DNA of 64,000 nucleotides, from the NCBI GenBank assembly GCA_965217625.1, contig OZ244557.1, positions 1,550,001 through 1,614,000 on the forward strand. Direction: 5' to 3'. How positions within the stretch are numbered: position 1 is the first letter of the stretch; every line of letters begins with the position of its first letter. The translations under genes and the position numbers were made by a program. The notes beneath the pieces were generated by a model. That model was not told the DNA's origin and made no database searches. It saw only the letters and a program-made list of their open reading frames with translations. Source of the DNA: TK10-74A sp965217625. GTDB taxonomy: Bacteria > Chloroflexota > Dehalococcoidia > Bin125. This document shows positions 1 to 8,385 of this stretch, in pieces.

Positions 1-300
1 CCCACGGCCAAGATCGCCGTGATGGGGCCCAAGCAGATGGCCGGCGTGATGTCGATCGTGCAGCGCGCCGCGGCCGAGCGCCGCGGCCAGGTCTGGGACG
101 AAGCGGCCGACCGGGAGCGCGCCGAGGGCGTCGAGTACTGGATGGAGCGCCGATCGCTGGGGCTCTACGCGACCTCGCGCGTCTCCGACGACGGCATCAT
201 CGACCCGCGCGACACGCGCACCGTCATCGGCCTGTCGCTCTCCGCCTGCCACAACAACGAGATCAAGGGCGCGGCGGGCTACGGCGTCTGGCGGATGTGA
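1..300 (+). CDS. Acyl-CoA carboxylase beta (carboxyltransferase) subunit, C-terminal fragment
   Basis: Only the last 99 residues are in the window; the frame is open from base 1 and stops at TGA 298-300. The fragment is the C-terminal end of a biotin-dependent carboxyltransferase, with the DGIIDPRDTR segment typical of methylcrotonyl-, geranyl- and propionyl-CoA carboxylase beta chains. This subunit moves the carboxyl group from carboxybiotin to the acyl-CoA. Its stop shares a base with the ATG of the next gene (TGATG), so the two carboxylase subunits are probably translationally coupled. AtuA and an enoyl-CoA hydratase downstream make a geranyl-CoA (AtuC-like) or methylcrotonyl-CoA enzyme the better guess. 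The substrate cannot be read from this fragment. Confidence 0.9.
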   Translation, partial: PTAKIAVMGPKQMAGVMSIVQRAAAERRGQVWDEAADRERAEGVEYWMERRSLGLYATSRVSDDGIIDPRDTRTVIGLSLSACHNNEIKGAAGYGVWRM

Positions 301-2297
301 TGACGCCGCCGCCCCGCCTCCGCAGCCTGCTCGTCGCCAACCGCGGCGAGATCGCGCGGCGCGTCATGCGCACCGCCCGCGAGATGGGCCTGCGCACGAT
401 CGCCGTCTACGCCGACGGCGACGCCGACGCGCCGTTCACGCGGGAGGCCGACGAGGCCGTCGCGCTGGGCGGGCGCACGGCGGCCGAGAGCTACCTCGAC
501 GTCGCCAAGCTCCTCGACGCGGCCCGGCGCAGCGGCGCCGAGGCGATCCATCCCGGCTACGGCTTCCTCTCGGAGAACGCCGCCTTCGCGCGCGCCGTCG
601 AGGAGGCCGGGCTGGTCTGGGTGGGGCCGCCGGCCGACGCCATCGCCGCCATGGGCGACAAGCTGGCCGCCAAGCGCGCGATGGACGCGGCCGGCGTGCC
701 CACGCTGCCCTCCCACGAGGTCGCGCCCGGCGCCGACGCGGCGGCCCCCGCGCAGGTGATCGGCTATCCGCTGCTGGTCAAGGCCTCGGCGGGCGGCGGC
801 GGCAAGGGGATGCGCGTGGTGGAGGCGCCGGACGACCTCCAGGAGTCCATCGAGGCGGCGCGGCGCGAGGCGGCGGGCGCCTTCGGCGACGACACGGTCT
901 TCCTGGAGCGCTGGCTGGCGCGGACGCGCCACGTGGAGGTGCAGGTCCTCGGCGACCAGCGGGGCAACGTCGTGCACTGCTTCGAGCGCGAGTGCTCGAT
1001 CCAGCGGCGCCACCAGAAGATCATCGAGGAGGCGCCCTCGCCCGCCCTCGACGACGGCCTGCGCGAGGCGATGGGCGCGGCGGCGGTGCAGGCCGCGGCC
1101 GCCATCGGCTACACCTCCGCCGGCACGGTGGAGTTCCTGCTCAGCGGCCGGGACTTCTGGTTCCTCGAGATGAACACCCGCCTGCAGGTCGAGCATCCGG
1201 TGACGGAGGCCATCTGCGGCCTCGACCTCGTGCGCGAGCAGATCCGCATCGCGCAGGGCGATCCGCTCGGCGTGGCGCAGGCGGACCTGCGCATCGACGG
1301 GCACGCCATCGAAGCGCGGCTCTACGCCGAGGATCCCGGCAACGACTTCCTGCCGGCCAGCGGCACGGTGCTGGCCTGGCGCCCGCCGGCCTCGCCGCCG
1401 GCCCGCTTCGACTCCGGCATCGAGACCGGCTCGCGGGTGGGGATCGAGTTCGACCCCATCCTGGCGAAGGTGATCGCGCACGCGCCCACGCGCGAGGAGG
1501 CGGCGGCGCGCCTGGCCCGCGTCCTGGAGCGCACCCAGGTCCAGGGCCTGACGACCAACCGCGACTTCCTCGTCGCGACGCTGCGCCACCCGGCCTTCCT
1601 GGCCGGCGACACGACGACCGACTTCATCGATCGGGTGGCGCCGCCGCGCGTGCGCGTGCCCGGCGCGGAGGAGCTGCGCCAGGCCGCGATCGCGGCGGCC
1701 CTGGCCGCGCAGGCCGACCGTCGCGCTGCGGCCACCGTCCTGGCGGGCTTCCCCAGCGGCTGGCGCAACTCGCAGATGCCGCCCGAGGAGACGCGCTTCC
1801 GCCCGTCGCACGGTGACGGCGAGGTCGTCGTGCAGTACCAGTCGCGGCGCGACGGCTCCTTCTGGGTCGACGCCGGCGGGGGGGAGCAGCGGGCAGTCGT
1901 GCGGGAGCGCAGCGCGGGCGGCGTGACGCTGGAGCTCGACGGGCGGCGGCGCGCCTTCGCGCTCGTCCGCGACGACGACCGCTGGCACGTGCAGAGCCCC
2001 GACGGCGACGTGCAGCTCACGGAGTTGCCGCGCTTCCCCGACCGCAGCCTGGAGGCGCCGGCGGGCGGGCTCGTCGCGCCGATGCCGGGCAAGGTCGTCG
2101 ATGTGCTGGTGCAGCCGGGGGAGAAGGTACAGGCCGGCGACCTCCTGCTGCTGCTGGAGGCGATGAAGATGGAGCATCGCATCACGGCGCCGGCGGGCGG
2201 CGTGATCACGGACGTCCGCGTGCGCCCCGGCGAGCAGGTCGCGAACGGCGCCCTGCTCATCGTGCTTGAGGAATCCGAGGCAGGAGAGTCCACATGA
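300..2297 (+). CDS. Acyl-CoA carboxylase alpha subunit (biotin carboxylase + BCCP)
   Basis: A 665-residue alpha subunit of a biotin-dependent acyl-CoA carboxylase, which carboxylates its own biotin using ATP and bicarbonate. The N-terminus has the biotin carboxylase start LLVANRGEIARR. It is followed by the glycine-rich ATP loop (KASAGGGGKGMR), the RDCSIQRRHQK-type segment (here RECSIQRRHQK), and the NTRLQVEHPVTE active-site strand. The C-terminus is a biotinyl domain with EAMKMEH; the biotin Lys is residue 623. Length fits MccA/AtuF-type alpha chains. ATG 300 overlaps the upstream stop; GTG 297 is an alternative start. The last codon overlaps the ATG of atuA (ATGA), showing a tight operon. 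Geranyl-CoA and 3-methylcrotonyl-CoA are the leading substrate guesses. Confidence 0.93.
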   Translation: MTPPPRLRSLLVANRGEIARRVMRTAREMGLRTIAVYADGDADAPFTREADEAVALGGRTAAESYLDVAKLLDAARRSGAEAIHPGYGFLSENAAFARAVEEAGLVWVGPPADAIAAMGDKLAAKRAMDAAGVPTLPSHEVAPGADAAAPAQVIGYPLLVKASAGGGGKGMRVVEAPDDLQESIEAARREAAGAFGDDTVFLERWLARTRHVEVQVLGDQRGNVVHCFERECSIQRRHQKIIEEAPSPALDDGLREAMGAAAVQAAAAIGYTSAGTVEFLLSGRDFWFLEMNTRLQVEHPVTEAICGLDLVREQIRIAQGDPLGVAQADLRIDGHAIEARLYAEDPGNDFLPASGTVLAWRPPASPPARFDSGIETGSRVGIEFDPILAKVIAHAPTREEAAARLARVLERTQVQGLTTNRDFLVATLRHPAFLAGDTTTDFIDRVAPPRVRVPGAEELRQAAIAAALAAQADRRAAATVLAGFPSGWRNSQMPPEETRFRPSHGDGEVVVQYQSRRDGSFWVDAGGGEQRAVVRERSAGGVTLELDGRRRAFALVRDDDRWHVQSPDGDVQLTELPRFPDRSLEAPAGGLVAPMPGKVVDVLVQPGEKVQAGDLLLLLEAMKMEHRITAPAGGVITDVRVRPGEQVANGALLIVLEESEAGEST

Positions 2298-4039
2298 CCG
2301 ACCCGCTCCGCATCGCGAACTGCAGCGGCTTCTACGGCGACCGCATCAGCGCCGCCCGGGAGATGGTCGAGGACGGCCCGATCGATTTCCTGACCGGCGA
2401 CTACCTCGCCGAGCTGACGATGATGATCCTGCTCAAGGACAAGACGCGCCGCGAAGACCTGGGCTATGCGCGCACCTTCCTGCGGCAGCTGGGGGAGATC
2501 GCGGAGACGTGCAGCAAGCGGGGGATCAAGATCGTCGTCAACGCGGGCGGCCTCAACCCGGAGAGCCTGGCGCGGGCGTCGGAGAACGTCTACGCGGAGT
2601 TGGGCCTGCAGGCGCGGGTCGCGTACACCACCGGCGACGACCTGCTGCCACGCCTCGACGAACTGCAGGACCGCGGCGAGACGCTGGCCCACCTCGACAA
2701 GGGCATGCCGCTGTCGGAGTTGGAGGCGCCGGTGCTGAGCGCCAACGCCTACCTGGGCGCGTTCGGCATCGTGGAGGCGCTGAACCAGGGCGCCGACGTC
2801 GTGATCTGCCCGCGCGTGACCGACGCCGCGGTCACGCTGGGCCCGGCCGCCTGGCACTTCGGCTGGGCCCGCGACGACTGGGACAAGCTGGCCGCGGGCA
2901 TCGTGGCCGGCCACGTCATCGAGTGCGGCGCCCAGTGCACCGGCGGCAACTACGCCTTCTACCCCGAGGTGCCCGACCTCTCGCGGCCGGGCTTCCCCAT
3001 CGCCGAGATGTACCCCGACGGCTCCTTCGTCGTCACGAAGCACGAGGGCACCGGCGGGCTCGTCTCGGTCGGCACGGTCACGGCGCAGCTGCTCTACGAG
3101 ATCGGGGAGCCGCGCTACGCCAACCCCGACGTCATCTCGCGCTTCGACACGATCCAGGTCGAGCAGGAGGGCCCCGACCGCGTCCGCGTGAGCGGCGTCC
3201 GCGGCGAGCCCGCGCCGCCCACGACCAAGGTCTGCATGAACTACGAGGGCGGCTACAAGAACAGCACGACCTTCGCCCTGACCGGCCCCGACGTGGCGGC
3301 CAAGGCGGCCGTCGCCGAGGAGGCGTTCTGGGGCTACGTCGGCGGGCGCGAGCAGTTCCTGGAGACGCGCGTGACGCTGGCCCACGGCGGCCCGGCCGAC
3401 AGCGAGGCCTTCGGGCTGCTGAGCATCGGCGCGCGCGCCCACGAGGAGGCGCTGGTCGGCCGCAAGTACTGGAACGCCGGCGTCGAGATGGGGCTGGCGA
3501 ACTACCCCGGCTTCAAGACCGTCCACTCGAGCCGCGGCGCGGCCGGGATCACGGTCTACTGGCCGGCGCTGGTGTCGTCGGACGTGATCGACGAGCGCGT
3601 CGTGCTGGACGGTGTCGAGACGCCGGTCGCGCCGCCGCCGCAGGCGCCCATCACGGAGGAGATCCCGGCGCCCGATCGTCCGCCCGGCGCGGTCCCCGGC
3701 GGCCCCACCCGCGACGTCCCGCTGGGCCGGGTCGCGGGGGCGCGCTCGGGCGACAAGGGCGGCAACGCCAACGTCGGCTTCTGGACCACGACGCCCGAGG
3801 CCTACCTCTGGCTGGAGCGGTTCCTCACGCCGGACAAGGTCCGCGAGCTCTACCCGGAGGCCGCGGGCCTGGAAGTCGAGCGCTTCGAGCTGCCCAACAT
3901 CCTCTCGATGAACTTCGTGATCCACGGCTTGCTGGGCGACGGCGTCTCCGCCTCGCTGCGCACCGACCCCCAGGCCAAGGTGCTGGGCGAGGAGCTGCGG
4001 CGCGCCGTCGTCCCCATCCCCGAGTCGCTGTTGGAGTAG
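2294..4039 (+). CDS. AtuA-like acyclic terpene utilisation protein (DUF1446)
   Basis: A 581-residue protein of the AtuA/DUF1446 family, recognisable from the N-terminal NCSGFYGDR motif, the ITGDYLAELTM-like segment (FLTGDYLAELTM) and the CPRVTDAAVTLGPAAWHFGW block. The C-terminal part (about residues 475-581) has RSGDKGGNANVGFW, the start of the small AtuA C-terminal domain. AtuA is required for acyclic isoprenoid (citronellol/geraniol) catabolism in Pseudomonas, but its reaction is not established. The ATG overlaps the upstream stop by four bases. Its place between a carboxylase alpha gene and a hydratase gene matches the role suggested for the family. Confidence 0.88.
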   Translation: MTDPLRIANCSGFYGDRISAAREMVEDGPIDFLTGDYLAELTMMILLKDKTRREDLGYARTFLRQLGEIAETCSKRGIKIVVNAGGLNPESLARASENVYAELGLQARVAYTTGDDLLPRLDELQDRGETLAHLDKGMPLSELEAPVLSANAYLGAFGIVEALNQGADVVICPRVTDAAVTLGPAAWHFGWARDDWDKLAAGIVAGHVIECGAQCTGGNYAFYPEVPDLSRPGFPIAEMYPDGSFVVTKHEGTGGLVSVGTVTAQLLYEIGEPRYANPDVISRFDTIQVEQEGPDRVRVSGVRGEPAPPTTKVCMNYEGGYKNSTTFALTGPDVAAKAAVAEEAFWGYVGGREQFLETRVTLAHGGPADSEAFGLLSIGARAHEEALVGRKYWNAGVEMGLANYPGFKTVHSSRGAAGITVYWPALVSSDVIDERVVLDGVETPVAPPPQAPITEEIPAPDRPPGAVPGGPTRDVPLGRVAGARSGDKGGNANVGFWTTTPEAYLWLERFLTPDKVRELYPEAAGLEVERFELPNILSMNFVIHGLLGDGVSASLRTDPQAKVLGEELRRAVVPIPESLLE

Positions 4040-4081
4040 CCGCCCGAGCCGCCGCGCTCCGCCGGCCCGAAGGAGTCCCCC

Positions 4082-4864
4082 ATGCCGATCGACTACCAGG
4101 AGCTCGTGGACGACCTGGCCGGCGAGCATCGCGACCTGGAGAAGGTCGTGGTGACGCTGGGCCCGGACGACTGGGAGCGCGACTCCCACGCCCCCGGCTG
4201 GAAGGTCCGCGACCAGCTCGCGCATCTGGCCTTCGTCGATGACATCGCGGCGCTCGGCCTGCGCGACACCGCCGCCTTCCGCCAGGCGCTGGACGACCAA
4301 GACGGGCTCAAGTACATGGAGCGGGCGCGCAAACTCTCGCACGACGAAGTCCTGCAATGGTGGCGCGAGGCCAGCAGCGGCCTGATCCGCGACGCGCGCC
4401 CGGTGGACCCCCGCGCCCGCCTGGCCTGGTACGGGCCCGACATGAGCGCCGCCTCCTACATCACCGCGCGGCTGATGGAGACCTGGTCGCACGGCCTCGA
4501 CATCGTCGACGTGGTGCCGGCGGAGCGCCCGGACACGGACCGCATCCGCCACGTGGCGATGATCGGCGTGCGCACGCGCAGCTTCTCCTACGTCAACCGG
4601 GGCCTGGAGCCCGACGACAGCCCGGTCTTCGTTGACCTGACGCTGCCCTCGGGCGCGCACTGGACCCACGGCGACCGGGACGCCCCGGCGCGCATCAGCG
4701 GCCCCGCGACCGACTTCTGCCGCGTCGTCACGCAGCGGCGGCACCCGGCCGACACACGCCTCGTCGTGGAGGGCGCGGCGGCGCAGAGCTGGATGGAGGT
4801 CGCGCAGGCCTTCGCGGGGCCGCCCGGCCAGGGGCGCAAGCCGGGGCAGTTCCCGAACGAGTAA
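4082..4864 (+). CDS. TIGR03084-type metal-binding protein (maleylpyruvate isomerase/DinB-like fold)
   Basis: A 260-residue protein that fits the TIGR03084 group, with a four-helix maleylpyruvate-isomerase/DinB-like N-terminal domain. Visible metal-ligand candidates are the His in WKVRDQLAHLAFVDD and in METWSHGLDIVD. The usual family position is next to atuA-like genes in actinobacteria, as here. A clean AAGGAG ribosome-binding site sits eight bases before ATG 4082. The biochemical role is not known; a thiol- or metal-dependent isomerase or hydrolase step in the same degradative pathway is an inference from context only. Confidence 0.75.
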   Translation: MPIDYQELVDDLAGEHRDLEKVVVTLGPDDWERDSHAPGWKVRDQLAHLAFVDDIAALGLRDTAAFRQALDDQDGLKYMERARKLSHDEVLQWWREASSGLIRDARPVDPRARLAWYGPDMSAASYITARLMETWSHGLDIVDVVPAERPDTDRIRHVAMIGVRTRSFSYVNRGLEPDDSPVFVDLTLPSGAHWTHGDRDAPARISGPATDFCRVVTQRRHPADTRLVVEGAAAQSWMEVAQAFAGPPGQGRKPGQFPNE

Positions 4865-4895
4865 GCCCTAACCAATGAGGTGAGGAGGCGACATC

Positions 4896-5687
4896 GTGAC
4901 GACGGCCTCGGAGTTGGTGCACTTCTCAATCGAGCGCGGCATCGCGACGATCACGCTGGACTCGCCGCACAACCGCAACGCCCTCTCGCGACAGTTGGTC
5001 GGGGAGCTGCGCGCGCACCTCGACACGTCCCTCGCCGACGACGGCGTCCGCGCCATTCTGCTGCAGGCCACCGGCCCCGCCTTCTGCGCCGGCGCCGACC
5101 TCAAGGAGGCGCGGCAACGCAACGAGTCGCAGGAGCGGCCGGCGGGCGGCCCGAACGCGTTCGTCGAGATACTGAAGGACATCTGGCGCTCGCCGAAGCC
5201 CGTCGTCTGCCGGGTGCAGGGCCCGACGCGGGCGGGGGGGATCGGCCTGGTCGCCGCCTGCGACATCTCCGTCGCGGCGGAGCGCGTGAACTTCTCTTAC
5301 AGCGAGGTGCGGATCGGCGTCTCGCCGGCGATCATCTCCGTCGTCATCCTGCCCAAGGTGGGGCTGACCCGATGCATGGAGTACTTCATCACCGGCAACA
5401 CGTTCAGCGCGACCGAGGCCGCGGCGATGAACCTGATCACGGCCGCCGCCCCCGACGACGCCCTCGACGACCGCGTGCAGGGCTACCTCGACGCGCTGCG
5501 CCTGGGCGGTCCCAACGCGCTGGGGGCCTGCAAGCGGCTCGTGCGCGACGTGCCGGAGATGTCGCTGGACGACGGCTTCGACTGGGCCTCGAAGTTCTCC
5601 GCCGATCTCTTCGCCTCGGCGGAGGCCCGCGAGGGATTCGCCTCCTTCGCCGAGAAGCGCAAGCCCGCCTGGCAGACGCAGGCCTGA
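4896..5687 (+). CDS. Enoyl-CoA hydratase/isomerase family protein (AtuE-like by position)
   Basis: A 263-residue crotonase-fold protein. It has the oxyanion-hole segment ATGPAFCAGADLKEA near residue 55-70 and the second conserved block RAGGIGLVAACDISVA near residue 113-128. GTG 4896 is chosen because GAGGAG lies just upstream. As last gene of the carboxylase/AtuA operon it probably hydrates the carboxylated enoyl-CoA, the job of AtuE (isohexenylglutaconyl-CoA hydratase) or of methylglutaconyl-CoA hydratase in leucine breakdown. The exact substrate is inferred from neighbours. A strong inverted repeat follows the stop. Confidence 0.85.
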   Translation: MTTASELVHFSIERGIATITLDSPHNRNALSRQLVGELRAHLDTSLADDGVRAILLQATGPAFCAGADLKEARQRNESQERPAGGPNAFVEILKDIWRSPKPVVCRVQGPTRAGGIGLVAACDISVAAERVNFSYSEVRIGVSPAIISVVILPKVGLTRCMEYFITGNTFSATEAAAMNLITAAAPDDALDDRVQGYLDALRLGGPNALGACKRLVRDVPEMSLDDGFDWASKFSADLFASAEAREGFASFAEKRKPAWQTQA

Positions 5688-5698
5688 GGCGTCCGCGG

Positions 5699-5789
5699 AA
5701 CCTCACCCTGATACCCCGCTTCACCCTCTCCCCCTCTGATCCCCCCTCTCCATTGCTCTGCAACGGAGAGGGGGTTAGGGGGTGAGGTT
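5699..5789. repeat. C/G-rich palindromic repeat element, copy 1; likely terminator
   Basis: Outer arms AACCTCACC (5699-5707) and GGTGAGGTT (5781-5789) are perfect inverted repeats. Inside is a hairpin CCCCCTCTCC (5742-5751) / GGAGAGGGGG (5765-5774) extended by TTG/CAA after one mismatch. The same CCCCTCTCC...GGAGAGGGG design recurs at 8386-8419 and 44802-44833, so it is a dispersed family. Here it can also end the carboxylase operon. No U tract is present. Confidence 0.75.
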
Positions 5790-5842
5790 CCCGCCGCCCG
5801 CCCCGCCGCCCTAAGGGGACACAAATCCCCCCGTCAACGGGC

Positions 5843-5858
5843 GTAAAAATAATTTTAC
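5843..5858. promoter_or_regulatory. AT-rich inverted repeat, possible operator
   Basis: GTAAAA (5843-5848) and TTTTAC (5853-5858) are separated by four bases, inside an AT-rich pocket (about 5841-5880) that stands out in this GC-rich sequence. It lies about 125 bases before the solute-binding protein start and upstream of its putative promoter. A regulator site is an inference from symmetry and position. Confidence 0.35.
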
Positions 5859-5879
5859 CTTTCCGTTACCTCAAATTCG

Positions 5880-5917
5880 TTGCCCCCACCCCCCCCCCCC
5901 CCCCCCCGATCTATACT
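5880..5917 (+). promoter_or_regulatory. Putative promoter containing a 19-C homopolymer
   Basis: A TTGCCC -35-like hexamer (5880-5885) and a TATACT -10-like hexamer (5912-5917) are separated by 26 bases, most of which is an unbroken run of 19 C (5889-5907) preceded by CCCCCA. The spacing is about nine bases too long for a normal promoter, so the tract length would set promoter strength if it varies. The paralogue at 45030 has CATACT at the equivalent place and no C tract. Confidence 0.5.
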
Positions 5918-5982
5918 ATGGGCAGCTCCGGCACCGGGCCGTCCCACATGAGGCCAGCCCGGAATCCAGAAAGGAACTTGCC

Positions 5983-8367
5983 ATGAGCGACCGCAACTAT
6001 TGGACGAGTCTGCGACAGCGAAAGATCTCGCGCCGCACCATGTTGGGAGCCAGCGCGAAGGCTGGCGTCGGAGCGGCCGGGCTCGCGCTCGTCGGCTGCG
6101 GCGACGACGACGAGGCCGGCGACGCCGTGGCCGCCGGGGCCGCGGCGGCGGAACGGGCCGCCGCGGCCGCGGAAGAGGCCGCTGCCGCGGCGGTCGCCGC
6201 CGGGGAGGCGCGCGCCGCCGACTCCGAGGCCGCGGCCGCCGTCGCGGCCGAGTCGGCCGCCGCCGCGGCCGACGCGGCCGACGCCGCGGGCGAGGCCTCC
6301 GCCGCCGCGTCGCAGGCGGCCAGCGCCGCCGATGCGGCCGCCGCCCTGGCCGCCGAGGCGGCCGAGTCGGAGGACGCCGCCAACGCGGCCGCCGCCGCCG
6401 AAGCCGCCGCCGCGGCTGCCGCCGACGCGGCCGCCGCCGCATCCGCGGCCGGTGATCAGGCTGCCGCGGCCGTCGCCGCTGCAGCGTCCGAGGCGGCCGA
6501 GGCCGCCGCCCAGGCCGCCCGCGACGCCGCCGCCGCGGTCGAGGCCGGCACCGCCACCGCCGAGGCCGCCCAGGCCGCCATCGACGCGGCCGCCGAGGCC
6601 GCGGCCGCGGCTGCGGCTGCCGCCGGGGAGGCGTCCGCCGCCGCCGGGCAGGCCGCCGCCACGGCCCAAGAGACCGCCGCCAGCGCCGAGGCCGTCGCCG
6701 AAGCCGCGGCCGAAACCGCGGCCGCGGCCGTCGCCGCCGCCGAAGAGGCCGCCGACGCGGCCCAGGAGGCCGCCGAGAGCGCGGCCATGGCGGCGGCGGA
6801 GCCGGAGGGTCCGGCCCCCGGCTCCACCGACTTCGACGCCACGGTGCGCATCGTCGTCCCGACGGTGTTCGGCGGCATTGACTGGCAGGGCCGGGGCGGT
6901 GGTGGAACCCAGTCGGCGATGCACTTTGATCTGTTGATGCAGTGGGACCAGTTCACAAGGGAACTGGTGGAGAGCGCGGGGAGCATGGAATGGGTGTCGG
7001 ACGACTACACGGAGGCGCTGGCCCACCTCAAGCCGGGCATGACGTGGCATGACGGCGCGTCCGTGACCGCGGCGGACGTCAAGTTCAGCTTCGATCGCAC
7101 AGCCGGCATTGGCCTCTACAACCCCGACGGCACATTCGACTCCGGCGCCACGTACAAGACCAACGCCGTCGCGGGTGAGATCACCGTGGTGGATGAACTC
7201 ACCACGCGCGTGCCGATGAGCCCGGACGCGTCGGCGTTCGCCTTGATCGGGTCGGACTTGCCCCTGGTGCCAAAGCACGTCATCGAGGAGATCGGCGACC
7301 AAGCGTACAACAACTTCGCGGTGGCCAGCGGCCCCTTCAAGCTCGTGTCGTACGACCCGAGCGGTCATGCGACGAGTATTCCCTTCGCGGACTACCACGT
7401 GGAGACCGGCTCGACGCACCGCAAACACAAGCCCGCGATGAAGAAGTTCCAGCAGATCGCGCGGCCGGAGCCACTGAGCCGCGTGGCCGCGCTGGAGGCC
7501 GACGAGGCCGACATGGCGCTGTCCCTGCCGCCGGACCTGGCGGAGACCTTCCTCGACAGCGATGATTTCTCTGTGCTGACCACCGGCGGCGTCGACAACT
7601 GGAACGTCAGCTTTAACACGCTGCGGCCGCTGGCCGACGGATCGACGCCGTTCCAGGACATCCGCGTGCGCCGGGCGATCAACCACGCCGTCAACTGGGA
7701 CGCGATCATCGACAACCTGCTCACCGGCCGGGAGAAACGGGCGTACGGGATCGCGTCAGGCGCGCAAGGCGCCATGACGGACGAACAGAAAGCGGAGCGG
7801 ACCTACGAGTACAACCCGGACAAGGCGCGCTCCCTGCTGGCCGAGGCCGGGTACCCGGACGGCTTCCACACCCCCTTCTGGGTCCACAAGGGCTACCTCG
7901 CCGGCACGGAGGACGGCGGGCTGGCCATCGCGCAGGATCTGGAGAAGATCGGCATCACGACGGACTTCCAGGCCGACGTCCATTCCATCTTCCGGCCGCG
8001 CTTGGGGTCGATTGGCGACGACGGCATCCACGAGCTGCCGGGAATGCACTTCTACTTCATCAACCACTTCCCGGATCCGGTCGGCAATATCAACTCGCAC
8101 ATGGATGACAGCGGCTCGATCGCGCATGGGCGATACCCGGACACCAATCTCCAGGAGCTCATCGAGGCGCAGCGCACGGAGTTCGATCCGGCCGAGCGCG
8201 CGAAGCGCATCAACGATCTCGCGGTTGGCATCTACGAGAACGCGAGCTTCCTTTTCGGCGTCGAGCCGGTCAGTCTGGGTGTCCTGCGGAATAACCTCGA
8301 GTGGGTGAACTTCGGCCATCGGCAGGATTGGTTCAACTACTGGGGGATCCGCCCGATGGTGACGTAG
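5983..8367 (+). CDS. ABC transporter solute-binding lipoprotein (SBP_bac_5) with a long alanine-rich stalk
   Basis: A 794-residue family 5 (peptide/nickel/opine type) solute-binding protein. The N-terminus has a twin-arginine motif SRRTML (Arg17-Arg18) and a lipobox LVGC with Cys39, so Tat export and lipid anchoring are expected. Residues about 44-272 are almost only Ala with scattered Glu, Asp, Ser, Gln and Gly, with no tryptophan or proline, suggesting a long helical stalk. The binding domain starts near residue 283 (ATVRIVVP). Later family-like parts are DVKFSFDR, ALEADEADMALSL, DIRVRRAINHAVNWDAI and KARSLLAEAGYPDGF. The first 40 residues and the 58-base leader are nearly identical to those of the protein at 45030, but the binding domains differ. 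No permease or ATPase gene is adjacent, so it is an orphan binding protein here. Confidence 0.9.
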   Translation: MSDRNYWTSLRQRKISRRTMLGASAKAGVGAAGLALVGCGDDDEAGDAVAAGAAAAERAAAAAEEAAAAAVAAGEARAADSEAAAAVAAESAAAAADAADAAGEASAAASQAASAADAAAALAAEAAESEDAANAAAAAEAAAAAAADAAAAASAAGDQAAAAVAAAASEAAEAAAQAARDAAAAVEAGTATAEAAQAAIDAAAEAAAAAAAAAGEASAAAGQAAATAQETAASAEAVAEAAAETAAAAVAAAEEAADAAQEAAESAAMAAAEPEGPAPGSTDFDATVRIVVPTVFGGIDWQGRGGGGTQSAMHFDLLMQWDQFTRELVESAGSMEWVSDDYTEALAHLKPGMTWHDGASVTAADVKFSFDRTAGIGLYNPDGTFDSGATYKTNAVAGEITVVDELTTRVPMSPDASAFALIGSDLPLVPKHVIEEIGDQAYNNFAVASGPFKLVSYDPSGHATSIPFADYHVETGSTHRKHKPAMKKFQQIARPEPLSRVAALEADEADMALSLPPDLAETFLDSDDFSVLTTGGVDNWNVSFNTLRPLADGSTPFQDIRVRRAINHAVNWDAIIDNLLTGREKRAYGIASGAQGAMTDEQKAERTYEYNPDKARSLLAEAGYPDGFHTPFWVHKGYLAGTEDGGLAIAQDLEKIGITTDFQADVHSIFRPRLGSIGDDGIHELPGMHFYFINHFPDPVGNINSHMDDSGSIAHGRYPDTNLQELIEAQRTEFDPAERAKRINDLAVGIYENASFLFGVEPVSLGVLRNNLEWVNFGHRQDWFNYWGIRPMVT

Positions 8368-8385
8368 GCGCGACCTCACCCCCGT

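Noticed and set aside
1322..4744. Open frames of up to about 1140 codons on the minus strand across the carboxylase operon and similar long antisense frames elsewhere
   Set aside because: They mirror well-conserved genes on the plus strand, are Arg/Gly/Ala/Val-rich and lack recognisable domains. Long antisense frames are common in GC-rich DNA.
5855..7686. Antisense Gly- or Arg-rich frames opposite the alanine stalk
   Set aside because: They are the reverse complement of the GCC/GCG-rich stalk and have no independent support.
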